Assembly: GCA_028293625.1 (NCBI GenBank)
Contig: JAQGOL010000029.1
Location: 310,001-374,000 of the forward strand
Source of the DNA: Chthoniobacteraceae bacterium
GTDB taxonomy: Bacteria > Verrucomicrobiota > Verrucomicrobiia > Chthoniobacterales > Chthoniobacteraceae
Direction: 5' to 3'
Length of the DNA stretch: 64,000 bases
Part shown: one piece after another, positions 17,837-25,777 of the stretch
How positions within the stretch are numbered: the stretch's first letter is position 1
Layout of the letters: each line of letters starts with the position of its first letter
Translations under genes and position numbers: made by a program
The notes under the pieces: generated by a model
Databases searched by the model: none
Told to the model about the DNA's origin: nothing
What the model saw: the letters and a program-made list of their open reading frames with translations, nothing else

Positions 17837-18388
17837 ATGAAAACCGTCCGCTTCTCCCAAGTCACGGCCCAATGCGGGGCACCCGAGCCATATACGCTTT
17901 GGAATAAGCCGGAGAGCGACAAGCGGTTTCAGAAGGCGCTTAAAGAGCATCGTGTCATGACCATTCACCAGGAAACCGTTGGCTCGAAAAAGGACTACGG
18001 CGAGGTCGGGTTCACCAAGGATAAGCAGGGTAATCTGCTCCTGTTTGGGAAGTCGCTCAGAGCGTTTGAAGGGCGCCGCATCATTGGCGTAAAATATGAA
18101 CTCTTAACGTCCGCACCGGCGACAGCGTCCGTCCCGGTTCTTCCGACGCCCCCCAAAAAACGGTCTCCCAAACCTTTCCGGCATCCATTTCCAAAATACG
18201 AGCCGGTCGACGTGTCGCATGTAGACCAGATCAAGCCGGCCGAAGCGCTTCCGAAAAAGGATGTCACAAGTGATTTAACCCGCCTGACGCGCCTGGTCCG
18301 CCGTGCAATGAAAGAGCTGAAGGAGGGAAAATCGGTGGCTGCGTATCAGACACTCGAAAACGCGCTTGGTGTCAAACGCCAGCCATAG
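17837..18388 (+). CDS. Conserved-looking hypothetical protein
   Basis: The 183-residue product starts at an ATG after a poly-A stretch. The N-terminal 90 residues form a compact domain (MKTVRFSQVTAQCGAPEPYTLW, KEHRVMTIHQETVGSKKDYGEVGF, RRIIGVKYELL). A Pro/Lys-rich linker follows (about residues 93-115) and then a basic helical tail (LTRLTRLVRRAMKELKEGKSVAAYQTLENAL). No enzyme motif or membrane segment is visible. The basic tail suggests nucleic acid or protein binding, which is a guess. It is divergent from the hydroxyproline operon. Confidence 0.6.
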   Translation: MKTVRFSQVTAQCGAPEPYTLWNKPESDKRFQKALKEHRVMTIHQETVGSKKDYGEVGFTKDKQGNLLLFGKSLRAFEGRRIIGVKYELLTSAPATASVPVLPTPPKKRSPKPFRHPFPKYEPVDVSHVDQIKPAEALPKKDVTSDLTRLTRLVRRAMKELKEGKSVAAYQTLENALGVKRQP

Positions 18389-18435
18389 CGCGTGCCAGAG
18401 AAATCAGAACAAGAATATCAATTAACTAATATGAA

Positions 18436-18933
18436 TTAGCCGCAACTCTGCGCGCTCCGGGACGTTTTTGTCTGCGTTTCCAACCGGGAGCTGTAATCCG
18501 CGGAAATGCTGCGGCCGCAAAGCGAGCCGGCGCCATGGGCAGGAAGCACGCGGACAGCAGCGGGTAGTGTGAAGAGTTTGTCGAAGAGCGACTTGTAAAG
18601 CGCGATGGCAAGCACCTCGGGTTTCTCCTCGCCATCGCGCAGATTAATGCGGCCGATATCCCCGACAAAAAGGGTGTCGCCGGTAAAAACGGCACTTGGA
18701 TGCGCTTGCTCGCGTAACAACCAGCTCACACTGTCCAGAGAATGCCCCGGCGTTTCCAGAACGAGGACTTCCAATGGGCCAACGCGGATAACGATTCTCA
18801 GTCCGGCAGCGTGCGCTGCTTCAAGCTAATCATCGACGTCCCGTTTCGGATCGACGACGGTAGCTTCGCCGCCATCACCGAAGAGGTACGATGCATGCGT
18901 GAGCCCTTCGACGTAGCAGCGTTTTTCAAACAT
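18436..18933 (-). pseudogene. Decayed MBL-fold hydrolase (persulfide dioxygenase/rhodanese-MBL type)
   Basis: From the ATG at 18933 the frame gives a typical start for this family ([18 protein letters not shown]...DPKRDVDD), then an in-frame TAG at codon 36 (18826-18828) where homologues have a Tyr. Reading through, LEAAHAAGLRIV is joined directly to GPLEVLVLETPGHSLDSVSW, so about 50 residues that should hold the HxHxDH zinc motif are deleted. Later blocks (FTGDTLFVGDIGR, LPAHGAGSLCG) survive, but the C-terminal part is gone. Nonsense mutation, loss of the metal site and truncation together make it non-functional. It lies 12 bases after the remnant at 18945-19383, as in an old operon. Confidence 0.85.
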
Positions 18934-18944
18934 GGCGTTGCGGT

Positions 18945-19383
18945 TCAGATTTCGTAAGCGAAGGCGGGGTCCGGTTCGAGCTCGTCGGCCGACGCGGGCA
19001 AAGAGGAGGCGGCAAAGTCTGCCAGGATTGTTTGCGCGAGGACTTCTGCCTGTACACGCAACTCCGGTACGGCGGTGGTTTCCAGCAAACGGCCTTTGAG
19101 GGCGCTCCCCAGTGTAAAGATCTGCTCAGTCACGCCGCAGCCGTTATTGAGGATGCCGCTTGGAGAAACTTCGAGCCCGAGCCGGAGCAAATCGGCCAGG
19201 ATGAGTTTGCGCGCCCGCAATCGCTCAATGAGGGGATCCGTAAGCTTGTGATAGTTGCACTCCGGACCCGTGCAGTTGATTACGTAACGGTAGCAGCGGG
19301 TCTCTGTTTTGCTCTGCCCTGTCGGCCGGAAGCTTGCCTCCAGTGCGTCGTCCGCCATGGGAAGGATGGAGGCAAGGAATATA
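18945..19383 (-). pseudogene. 3' remnant of a YdhS-like FAD/NAD(P)-binding protein
   Basis: About 145 codons are legible up to a TGA at 18945. They match only the C-terminal part of the uncharacterised NAD(P)/FAD-binding family: a polar strand region (ASFRPTGQSKTETRCYRYV), the INCTGPECNYHKL block, LILADLLRLGLEVSP, and the [25 protein letters not shown] block. The N-terminal Rossmann domain (GGGxSG) and some 300 residues are missing upstream; no in-frame continuation is recognisable beyond about 19383. The edge of similarity is approximate. With the adjacent broken MBL gene it marks a decayed two-gene unit. Confidence 0.75.
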
Positions 19384-20002
19384 CATAAGTTGATTGTTTG
19401 ATCTTTTGTGGCCCCAAAATCGCGGCCCGCTGATTCCCCTCAATCGCTTCGCGCCTGACGGCGGCTGAAAACCTCGTCCCGCGTCGCATCCGTAGACCTG
19501 AAAATCGTGCGTCGTTCTGCGGGAGGAGCAGGGGAGCTGAGTTGCACGATATATCCACCGGAGAGGTTGTCCCCCGCGGCAGCGACCACGCGGATGAGGG
19601 ACTTTGGTGCGGTCGTGAAAAGGAGCCGGCTGGAGCTCCGCGCTGAAATCGGTCACGCGGCCGCCGGACTCGAAACGTGGCGGCGCAACACCGGCCCGAG
19701 CTCGCTTGGTTCATGAAGCGGCTCCAGCTGGCCATCTCCATTCATTTTTCCATCTTCTCCTTTTCAGCGAGCTCAAACCGGCCGTTTTTTGGATGCCGCG
19801 CGAGGACGATGAAAGGTATCTGCGAATGAATCGGCCAGCTATGCGGCTGGCGACAAGCGCAAAGCTTGCTTGAATCACGAAAATGCAATGCCATGCATGC
19901 CACTCATTATCCCCTCTGCAGGAGCTATAATCACCATCGGCGGTTTTATTTTAGGAAATGCCGCCTGTCGATGTTCAGCTCCACGCAACCAGATCCAATC
20001 GT
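19384..20002. other. Intergenic stretch with no recognisable gene
   Basis: This stretch of about 620 bases between the YdhS-like remnant and ku holds only short frames on both strands with no recognisable family. The part near 19500-19750 keeps a GC-rich coding-like composition and may be further eroded sequence of the same decayed locus. The part from about 19860 is less GC-rich and contains the likely ku promoter. Confidence 0.5.
19926..19931 (+). promoter_or_regulatory. Possible -10 element for the NHEJ operon
   Basis: A perfect TATAAT occurs 72 bases upstream of the ku start in a relatively AT-rich patch. The sequence 17 bases further upstream (CTCATT) is a poor -35, so the assignment is tentative. 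Confidence 0.3.
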
Positions 20003-20839
20003 ATGAGGGCGATCTGGAAAGGCTCAATCAGCTTTGGGCTGGTCAATATCCCGATCGCTCTTTATCCCGCAACCCGAAGCGAGGAACTTAAATTCCGGCT
20101 TTTGCGCGAAAGCGATCATAGTCCTGTCAACTATAAGCGGGTAGCTGAGGTGGACGGGAAAGAGGTTCCGTGGAACCAGATAGTTAAAGGTTACGAGCAC
20201 GAGAAGGGCAAGTTTGTCATTTTGAAGGATGAAGACTTTCAGCGGGTTGACATTGAAGCTACTCAAACCGTCGACATCATCCATTTCGTCAAGCTTGAGG
20301 AAGTCAATCCCATCTACTTCTTCAAGCCTTACTATATGGAACCTCAAAAGGGAGGGGACAAAGCTTATGTCCTTTTACGCGAGGCATTGCGGACAAGTAA
20401 TCAGATCGCCATCGCAAAGGTCGTTATCAAGACAAGGCAGCACCTCGCAGCCGTCAAGCCCCAGGAAAAAGGGCTTATGCTTGAACTCATGCATTTTTCA
20501 ACTGAACTCATTGACGTCGATGAGTTCAAGATGCCGGAAACCAAGGAGGTTGCAAAACAGGAACTCCAAATGGCAAAGGCGCTTGTCGCTTCCATGTCGG
20601 CGGAATGGGATCCGGCTGAATATGTTGATGAATACCGAGATGCGCTTGAAAAGGTGGTTGAGGAAAAAATCAAGAGAGGTGACAAGGCGCCGGCTAAAAG
20701 TGTGCGCCTCAGAAGACCAACACGGGTTGTCGATCTTGTAGCGGTCTTGCAGAAAAGCCTTGAGCAAAGCGCCGGCGCCGGCGCCGCGCGGAAAACCAAA
20801 CCCAAAACGGCGTCCTCCAAAAAAGGTGGAAAGTCTTAA
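20003..20839 (+). CDS. ku: Non-homologous end-joining protein Ku
   Basis: The ATG at 20003 gives 278 residues beginning MRAIWKGSISFGLVNIPI, the standard bacterial Ku start; a longer frame from 19958 adds an unrelated segment. Ku forms a homodimeric ring that binds double-strand DNA ends and recruits LigD. Visible family segments are YKRVAEVDGKEVPW, IVKGYEHEKGKFVIL, FVKLEEVNPIYFFKPYYMEP and the QELQMAKALV helix. The C-terminus is a Lys/Ala-rich tail (KTKPKTASSKKGGKS), a feature known to aid DNA threading and ligase stimulation. The stop is three bases before the ligD start, so the genes are coexpressed. Confidence 0.96.
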   Translation: MRAIWKGSISFGLVNIPIALYPATRSEELKFRLLRESDHSPVNYKRVAEVDGKEVPWNQIVKGYEHEKGKFVILKDEDFQRVDIEATQTVDIIHFVKLEEVNPIYFFKPYYMEPQKGGDKAYVLLREALRTSNQIAIAKVVIKTRQHLAAVKPQEKGLMLELMHFSTELIDVDEFKMPETKEVAKQELQMAKALVASMSAEWDPAEYVDEYRDALEKVVEEKIKRGDKAPAKSVRLRRPTRVVDLVAVLQKSLEQSAGAGAARKTKPKTASSKKGGKS

Positions 20840-20842
20840 TGT

Positions 20843-22414
20843 ATGTCGTTGCAAGACTACGTCAGGAAAAGGGACTTTCAGCGTACGGCCGAGCCGGAAG
20901 GAAAAGAAAAGAAGGCGCCGCGTTCCGGAAGCTTATTTGTTATCCAGAAACACGAGGCATCAAGTCTGCATTACGATTTTCGCCTTGAGCTTGACGGCAC
21001 GCTGAAATCGTGGGCGGTCCCGAAAGGGGTCCCATTCAAAAAAGGGGATAAACGGCTGGCTGTGGAGGTTGAAGATCATCCCGTGGCATATGCGGGCTTC
21101 GAGGGAATTATACCGGAGGGCGAGTATGGTGGCGGGACAGTGATGGTTTGGGATACCGGCACTTATGAAGCGCTTGCCGAGGATCCTTTAAAAGAGCTTG
21201 AAAAGGGAAAACTGCATTTTGCCTTGAAAGGTGAAAAGCTAAGCGGCGAGTGGACTCTGGTTAAGACACGGCGAGGGAACCAATGGCTTTTAATCAAGAG
21301 CGGCGAAGATATGAAGCCGGTCTCAAAAAAGCGCGATAACGAATCTGCTCTTACAGGCCGCACGATGGCAGGCATCGCCACGGAACGCGGCGCCGTGCAG
21401 GAGCCAAAACCGGCGAAGCCGCGTGCCCCATCGAAGCCGAAGTTTGTTGAGCCGATGAAGGCGACGCTTGTTAATGAAGTTCCATCGCACGGTGAATGGA
21501 TTTACGAAATCAAGCTCGATGGGTACCGAGCGCTTGCGCTTAAAGTTGGGCGCGACGTTCATCTAATGTCCCGGAATGCAAAAGACTTTGCGCGGCGGTT
21601 TCCCGATATGGTTGAGGCGATTGCCGGGTTGCCGGTAAATAGCGCGATCTTTGATGGGGAGATCGTCGCCATGGATGCAAAAGGGCGGCCCTCTTTCCAG
21701 CTTCTTCAAGCTTCCCAAACCAGCAGCGAACAGCCACCCATGGCCTTTTATCTGTTCGATCTTCTCAGCTGCAATGGAATCGATCTGACTGGAAAACCGC
21801 TCCATCAAAGGCGTTCCCAGTTGGAGTCGATCGTTAAGGATGCTCCCGAACCGATCCGATTTTCCGCCAGTCTCAAAGGCCAGCCTGAACGGTTGCTTGA
21901 GGAAGTGCGCAAGCACGGCCTGGAGGGGCTTATTGGCAAACAACTCGAGTCCGTTTATGAAATCGGCCGTCGCAGCAAGTCGTGGATCAAGTTGAAGTGC
22001 GTTCACGAGCAGGAATTTGTGATCGGCGGATACACTCCGCCGGATGGTGCTCGCAAACATTTTGGCGCGTTGCTGGTTGGGGTATTTGAGAAAAAGAAGC
22101 TCCGGTTCGTCGGCAAGGTAGGCACCGGATTTAATGCGGACCTGCTCGGGGCGCTTCATCGCGATTTCAAGCAGATCGAACAGGAGAACTGCCCATTCAG
22201 CGATCTTCCCGAAAAAAAGCAGGGCCGTTGGGCTCAGAATATCACGCCTGCTGAAATGAAACTATGCCACTGGGTGAAGCCTGAATTGGTTTGTCAGATC
22301 CGGTTCACCGAGTGGACCAATGACGGCAAGCTGCGGCATCCTGTCTTCCTCGGATTGCGGGAAGATAAAGAAGCGAGCGAAGTCGTGCGGGAACTTCCAG
22401 CGAAGCTTCATTAA
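20843..22414 (+). CDS. ligD: NHEJ ATP-dependent DNA ligase LigD, phosphoesterase and ligase domains
   Basis: The 523-residue protein has two domains. The N-terminal 3'-phosphoesterase domain (about residues 30-155) shows SLHYDFRLELDG with His43 and Asp45/51, and VEDHPVAYAGFEGIIPEGEYGGG with His79. The ligase domain (about 200-520) has the adenylation motif EIKLDGYRA with nucleophile Lys224, FDGEIVAMD (motif III), LEGLIGKQ (IV) and SWIKLKC (V). It trims 3' ends and seals double-strand breaks with Ku. The polymerase domain of classic LigD is not in this protein but is encoded as a separate gene 41 bases downstream, so LigD here is split. Confidence 0.95.
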   Translation: MSLQDYVRKRDFQRTAEPEGKEKKAPRSGSLFVIQKHEASSLHYDFRLELDGTLKSWAVPKGVPFKKGDKRLAVEVEDHPVAYAGFEGIIPEGEYGGGTVMVWDTGTYEALAEDPLKELEKGKLHFALKGEKLSGEWTLVKTRRGNQWLLIKSGEDMKPVSKKRDNESALTGRTMAGIATERGAVQEPKPAKPRAPSKPKFVEPMKATLVNEVPSHGEWIYEIKLDGYRALALKVGRDVHLMSRNAKDFARRFPDMVEAIAGLPVNSAIFDGEIVAMDAKGRPSFQLLQASQTSSEQPPMAFYLFDLLSCNGIDLTGKPLHQRRSQLESIVKDAPEPIRFSASLKGQPERLLEEVRKHGLEGLIGKQLESVYEIGRRSKSWIKLKCVHEQEFVIGGYTPPDGARKHFGALLVGVFEKKKLRFVGKVGTGFNADLLGALHRDFKQIEQENCPFSDLPEKKQGRWAQNITPAEMKLCHWVKPELVCQIRFTEWTNDGKLRHPVFLGLREDKEASEVVRELPAKLH

Positions 22415-22455
22415 ACTCCCGACACTTATTCAGGCTGGATTATAAAGCGCCTTGT

Positions 22456-23373
22456 ATGAGCAAAAAAACCGAGCTTCAAGTCGGCGGGAAAACGCTGCTG
22501 GTCTCAAATCTCGAGAAGATACTCTATCCGGAGGCAGGCTTCACGAAGGCTGACGTCATCGACTATTATATCCGGATTGCTCCAGTGCTGCTTCCGTATC
22601 TGAAAAACCGGCCAATCATGCTTAAGCGCTACCCGGATGGCGTGGACGGCTTTTTCTTTTATGAAAAACAATGCCCGTCGCATCGGCCTGAATGGGTGAA
22701 GACCGCGACCGTGCCGAGCAAAGAGAGTGAGGGAATCAGTTACTGCGTCATGAACGATCTGCCCGCGCTGGTTTGGGCTGCCAACCTCGCGGACATCGAA
22801 TTGCATACTTTCCTTCACCGCGCCCCCGCAATCAGCCGGCCCAACGCACTCGCTTTTGACCTCGATCCCGGAGCGCCCGCCAACATCCTTCACTGCTGCG
22901 AAGTGGCGCTTCAATTAAAGGCATTTTTTGACGGGTTCGATATGCAAAGCTTCGCGAAAACCTCCGGCTCCAAAGGGCTGCAGGTCTATGTGCCGCTCAA
23001 TGGCACCGTGACTTATACACGGACCAAGGAATTCGCGCGGCTCCTGGCGGAAAACCTCGAGAAGCAAAACCCCACCTTGGTCGTTTCCCAGATGCAAAGG
23101 GCCCGGCGGAAAGGGAAAGTGCTCATCGATTGGAGCCAAAATGATGAGCATAAGACAACCATCAATGTTTATTCGCTCCGGGCCAAGTCGTCGCCAACAG
23201 TCTCCACGCCTGTCGCGTGGAAGGAAGTGGAGCAGGCGCTGAAAAATCAAAAAGCTGACAGCCTCTCTTTCACAAGCGCGGACGTGCTGCGGCGCGTGAA
23301 AACCAAAGGCGATCTTTTCGAACCGGTATTTCGCCTTAAACAACGGCTGCCGCCGCTTTCCGCCATCAAATAA
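22456..23373 (+). CDS. Stand-alone LigD polymerase (archaeo-eukaryotic primase fold)
   Basis: The 305-residue protein corresponds to the LigD Pol domain, which adds ribo- or deoxynucleotides at breaks during NHEJ. Signatures: LEKILYPEAGFTKADVIDYY at the N-terminus, RPIMLKRYPDG, LADIELHTFLHR, the catalytic Asp pair in LAFDLDPG, the phosphate-binding KTSGSKGLQVYVPL (Gln where many homologues have His) and VLIDWSQN with the third metal-binding Asp. The full set of metal-ligand Asp residues suggests activity. It is the third gene of the ku-ligD operon. The expected nuclease is absent from the operon. Confidence 0.93.
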   Translation: MSKKTELQVGGKTLLVSNLEKILYPEAGFTKADVIDYYIRIAPVLLPYLKNRPIMLKRYPDGVDGFFFYEKQCPSHRPEWVKTATVPSKESEGISYCVMNDLPALVWAANLADIELHTFLHRAPAISRPNALAFDLDPGAPANILHCCEVALQLKAFFDGFDMQSFAKTSGSKGLQVYVPLNGTVTYTRTKEFARLLAENLEKQNPTLVVSQMQRARRKGKVLIDWSQNDEHKTTINVYSLRAKSSPTVSTPVAWKEVEQALKNQKADSLSFTSADVLRRVKTKGDLFEPVFRLKQRLPPLSAIK

Positions 23374-23491
23374 GGTTTTCTGATCCGGCAACGGTCCGCG
23401 GCTGAGCGGCCGGAAAAAATGGGCGCTGAATTTCGGCTTCCTGCAAAAGAGGATTGACGAAGGCGGTGAATACTCACTTACTTCGACTTCC

Positions 23492-24175
23492 ATGGCCGAC
23501 ATTCGCCTTAATACCGAACAGCGACACAAGGCGATTGTGCAGGCTGCTACGCCGCTTTTCGCACGCAAAGGGTTCGCCGGCACGACCACCAAAGATATCG
23601 CCGCAGCGGCCGGCGTCTCCGAGGCGCTTCTCTACAAACATTTTCCGAGCAAGCAGGCCATCTATAAGGAGATCCTTCAGAGCTGCTGCAAAACCGGCGA
23701 CCCAATTCTGGCCCGGGTGCATGAGCTGGAAGCTTCAACGTCGACGCTGGTGCATGTGATTTATATCCTGATGCATCGCCTGGTTCTTGGAGGTGGCGCC
23801 ACGCATCCCGACTGGGAAACAAGGCACCGCCTGATGTTGAACTCACTCCTTGAGGACGGCGAGTTCGCGATGCTCGTTTTTGACCGGGTGATGGAGTTAA
23901 CTTATCCCACCTTTCAAGCCAGCATGAAGGCGGCCGAGGAGGCGGGCGACTTTGTCGATGGTCCCGGCGCGCCGATCAACCGGTTTTGGTTTGTCCATCA
24001 TCTCGGGGCGATCCTGGCATACGTGCGTTTGCCCAAAAAACCGCTCCCTCATGAAGGGGCGATCCAGGAAGTGGTTGCGCAGGCGTGCTGGTTTGTGCTT
24101 CGCGGGATCGGGTTGCGGGATGAAGCGATCAAGGCGCATTTTAATCCCAAAGCGCTGGCGCTCCTTCAGCTCTAG
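23492..24175 (+). CDS. TetR/AcrR family transcriptional regulator
   Basis: The 227-residue protein has the TetR N-terminal DNA-binding domain: AIVQAATPLFARKGFAGTTTKDIAAAAGVSEALLYKHFPSKQAIYKEIL, with helix-turn-helix at about residues 30-52. The C-terminal ligand-binding part is divergent, as usual. It stands 74 bases upstream of the TolC-adaptor-pump operon in the same direction, and a palindromic site in that gap fits a TetR operator. It probably represses the efflux genes and responds to a pump substrate. Confidence 0.9.
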   Translation: MADIRLNTEQRHKAIVQAATPLFARKGFAGTTTKDIAAAAGVSEALLYKHFPSKQAIYKEILQSCCKTGDPILARVHELEASTSTLVHVIYILMHRLVLGGGATHPDWETRHRLMLNSLLEDGEFAMLVFDRVMELTYPTFQASMKAAEEAGDFVDGPGAPINRFWFVHHLGAILAYVRLPKKPLPHEGAIQEVVAQACWFVLRGIGLRDEAIKAHFNPKALALLQL

Positions 24176-24199
24176 CCTTTTTTATTTCTCCTGTAAGTT

Positions 24200-24213
24200 A
24201 GTAAGCGTTCACT
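24200..24213. promoter_or_regulatory. Candidate TetR operator
   Basis: AGTAAGCGTTCACT matches its own reverse complement at 10 of 14 positions and lies between the TetR gene and tolC, 37 bases before the tolC start. A similar half-site (AGTAAGTG on the minus strand) is found just upstream of the TetR start, near 23473-23480. Both fit autoregulation and repression of the pump operon, but neither has been tested. Confidence 0.45.
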
Positions 24214-24249
24214 TGTGCGGTTTTTGCTTCTTTTTCACCACCCCTGCTT

Positions 24250-25761
24250 ATGAAGTTTTTTCTCCGAACCCGTTCCGGTTTCCCTGCCGTCTGCGCCCTG
24301 GCGGCGGCGGCCCTGTTTTGTTCCAGCGCATCGGGGGCGGGGGTTGTCCCGGTGAAAAAAGCGATTCCCGCCGTAAAGACACTCACCCTGGATGAAGCGG
24401 TGCAGGTTGCGCTGCGGCAGAATCCTGATATCCGCCGTGCCAAGCAGGAAATTGAACGGACGCGCGGCGTGGTGATCGAAGTGCGCGCGCAGGCGCTGCC
24501 GCTGGTGGCGGCAACAAGCAGTTACACCCAGCAGGATCGCAATCTCCTTGAAAGCGGCGGCCAATCGAGCTCAATCAGCGGCGTAACGGGGGAGAGCTCA
24601 GGAACCGCGCAATCCTCCAACGCCGCATCGTCGAGCGGGGGATCGAGCGCGGGGTCGCATGACAAAAGCTGGCGGGTGGCGATTGAAGCAAAACAGGTGC
24701 TTTATGCGGGTGGCCAGGTACGGGCGGCATTGAACATTGCAAAACTGACCCAGGAAAGCAGCTTTTACACGCTTCGGGACACGGTGGATCGCGTGATCAC
24801 GCAGGTGCGCCAGCAGTTTTATGCGGTCCTGCTGAATCGTTCGCTCATCGTGGTGCAGGAGGAATCGATCAAATTGCTGGAGAGCCAGCTGGCCGATCAA
24901 CGCAGCCGGTTTGACGCCGGCACGGTGCCCCGTTTCAATGTGCTCCGGGCCGAGGTGGAACTCGCCAACGTCGTTCCGGAGCTGATCCGGGCACGCAACA
25001 ACCTCCTGATCGCGCAGTTGCAATTGGCGAAGACGCTCGCCCTGGAACCCGCGGGCACGCCCGATGCCGCGCCGGTCAACGCGCGCGGCGAGCTTCTCGG
25101 CAACGGAGCGCCACTGCCTCTTGGACAAGCGCTTGCCCATGCAAAAGCGCAGCGAGCCTCCCTCAAAGTGCAGCGTCAGAACCTGCTGCTTGAAGCCGAG
25201 CAGATCAAAGTCGCCCTTGCCGGTTACAAGCCGCGGGTGACTGCCAACGCCGGCTACGAATTGCAGAATTCACGTCTTTCCCAGGACCTTGATGATACGG
25301 TGAACGGCTGGTTTTTTGGGTTCCAGGGAACCTGGAACATTTTCGATGGTCTGGAAACGCACGGCAAAGTCATCCAGGCCAGGGCGCGGTTGGAATCGGC
25401 ACGGGTTAATTATCTCGACAGCGTTCAGCAGGTGGAGCTTGAAGTGCAGCAGGCTTTTGCAAAAGTTAATGAGGCGCGCCAACTGATTGCCAGTCAGGGT
25501 AAAACTATCGAGCAAGCCCAGGAAGCGCTCCGATTGGCACGCGAACGGCTCGATGCAGGCGCCGGCACGCAGCTCGAGGTACTCGACGCGCGCACAGCCT
25601 TGACTCGTTCCCAAGTAACTGAGCTACAAGCTCGCTACGACTACAATTTTGCAAAAGCTGAATATGACCGCGCGGCAGCGTCCGATACCCAGTATCAGGA
25701 GACATTCGATGACCCCTTGACACGCAAGGGGAAGCCAAACGCGTTCAAATCGGTGCGCTGA
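24250..25761 (+). CDS. TolC family outer membrane efflux protein
   Basis: The 503-residue protein starts with a signal peptide (about residues 1-28, ending at SASGAG). Two repeated TolC/OEP helical hairpins are visible: LTLDEAVQVALRQNPDIRRAKQEIERTRG with RFDAGTVPRFNVLRAEVELANV in the first half, and LGQALAHAKAQRASLKVQRQNL with ARERLDAGAGTQLEVLDARTALTRSQ in the second. It forms the trimeric outer-membrane channel for the RND pump encoded downstream. A Ser/Gly-rich stretch of about 40 residues (near residues 98-138) in the first half is longer than usual and may be an extracellular loop. The adaptor gene follows after 16 bases. Confidence 0.93.
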   Translation: MKFFLRTRSGFPAVCALAAAALFCSSASGAGVVPVKKAIPAVKTLTLDEAVQVALRQNPDIRRAKQEIERTRGVVIEVRAQALPLVAATSSYTQQDRNLLESGGQSSSISGVTGESSGTAQSSNAASSSGGSSAGSHDKSWRVAIEAKQVLYAGGQVRAALNIAKLTQESSFYTLRDTVDRVITQVRQQFYAVLLNRSLIVVQEESIKLLESQLADQRSRFDAGTVPRFNVLRAEVELANVVPELIRARNNLLIAQLQLAKTLALEPAGTPDAAPVNARGELLGNGAPLPLGQALAHAKAQRASLKVQRQNLLLEAEQIKVALAGYKPRVTANAGYELQNSRLSQDLDDTVNGWFFGFQGTWNIFDGLETHGKVIQARARLESARVNYLDSVQQVELEVQQAFAKVNEARQLIASQGKTIEQAQEALRLARERLDAGAGTQLEVLDARTALTRSQVTELQARYDYNFAKAEYDRAAASDTQYQETFDDPLTRKGKPNAFKSVR

Positions 25762-25777
25762 TACTGAAATAATACCT

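Noticed and set aside
19384-19900. Possible further gene remnant upstream of the YdhS-like fragment
   Set aside because: Short frames with coding-like composition exist, but none gave a recognisable family, so no gene is called.
22981-22983. Gln instead of His in the KGLxVY motif of the LigD polymerase
   Set aside because: The substitution is real in the sequence, but I believe Gln also occurs at this position in other family members, so it cannot be called a lesion without alignment.
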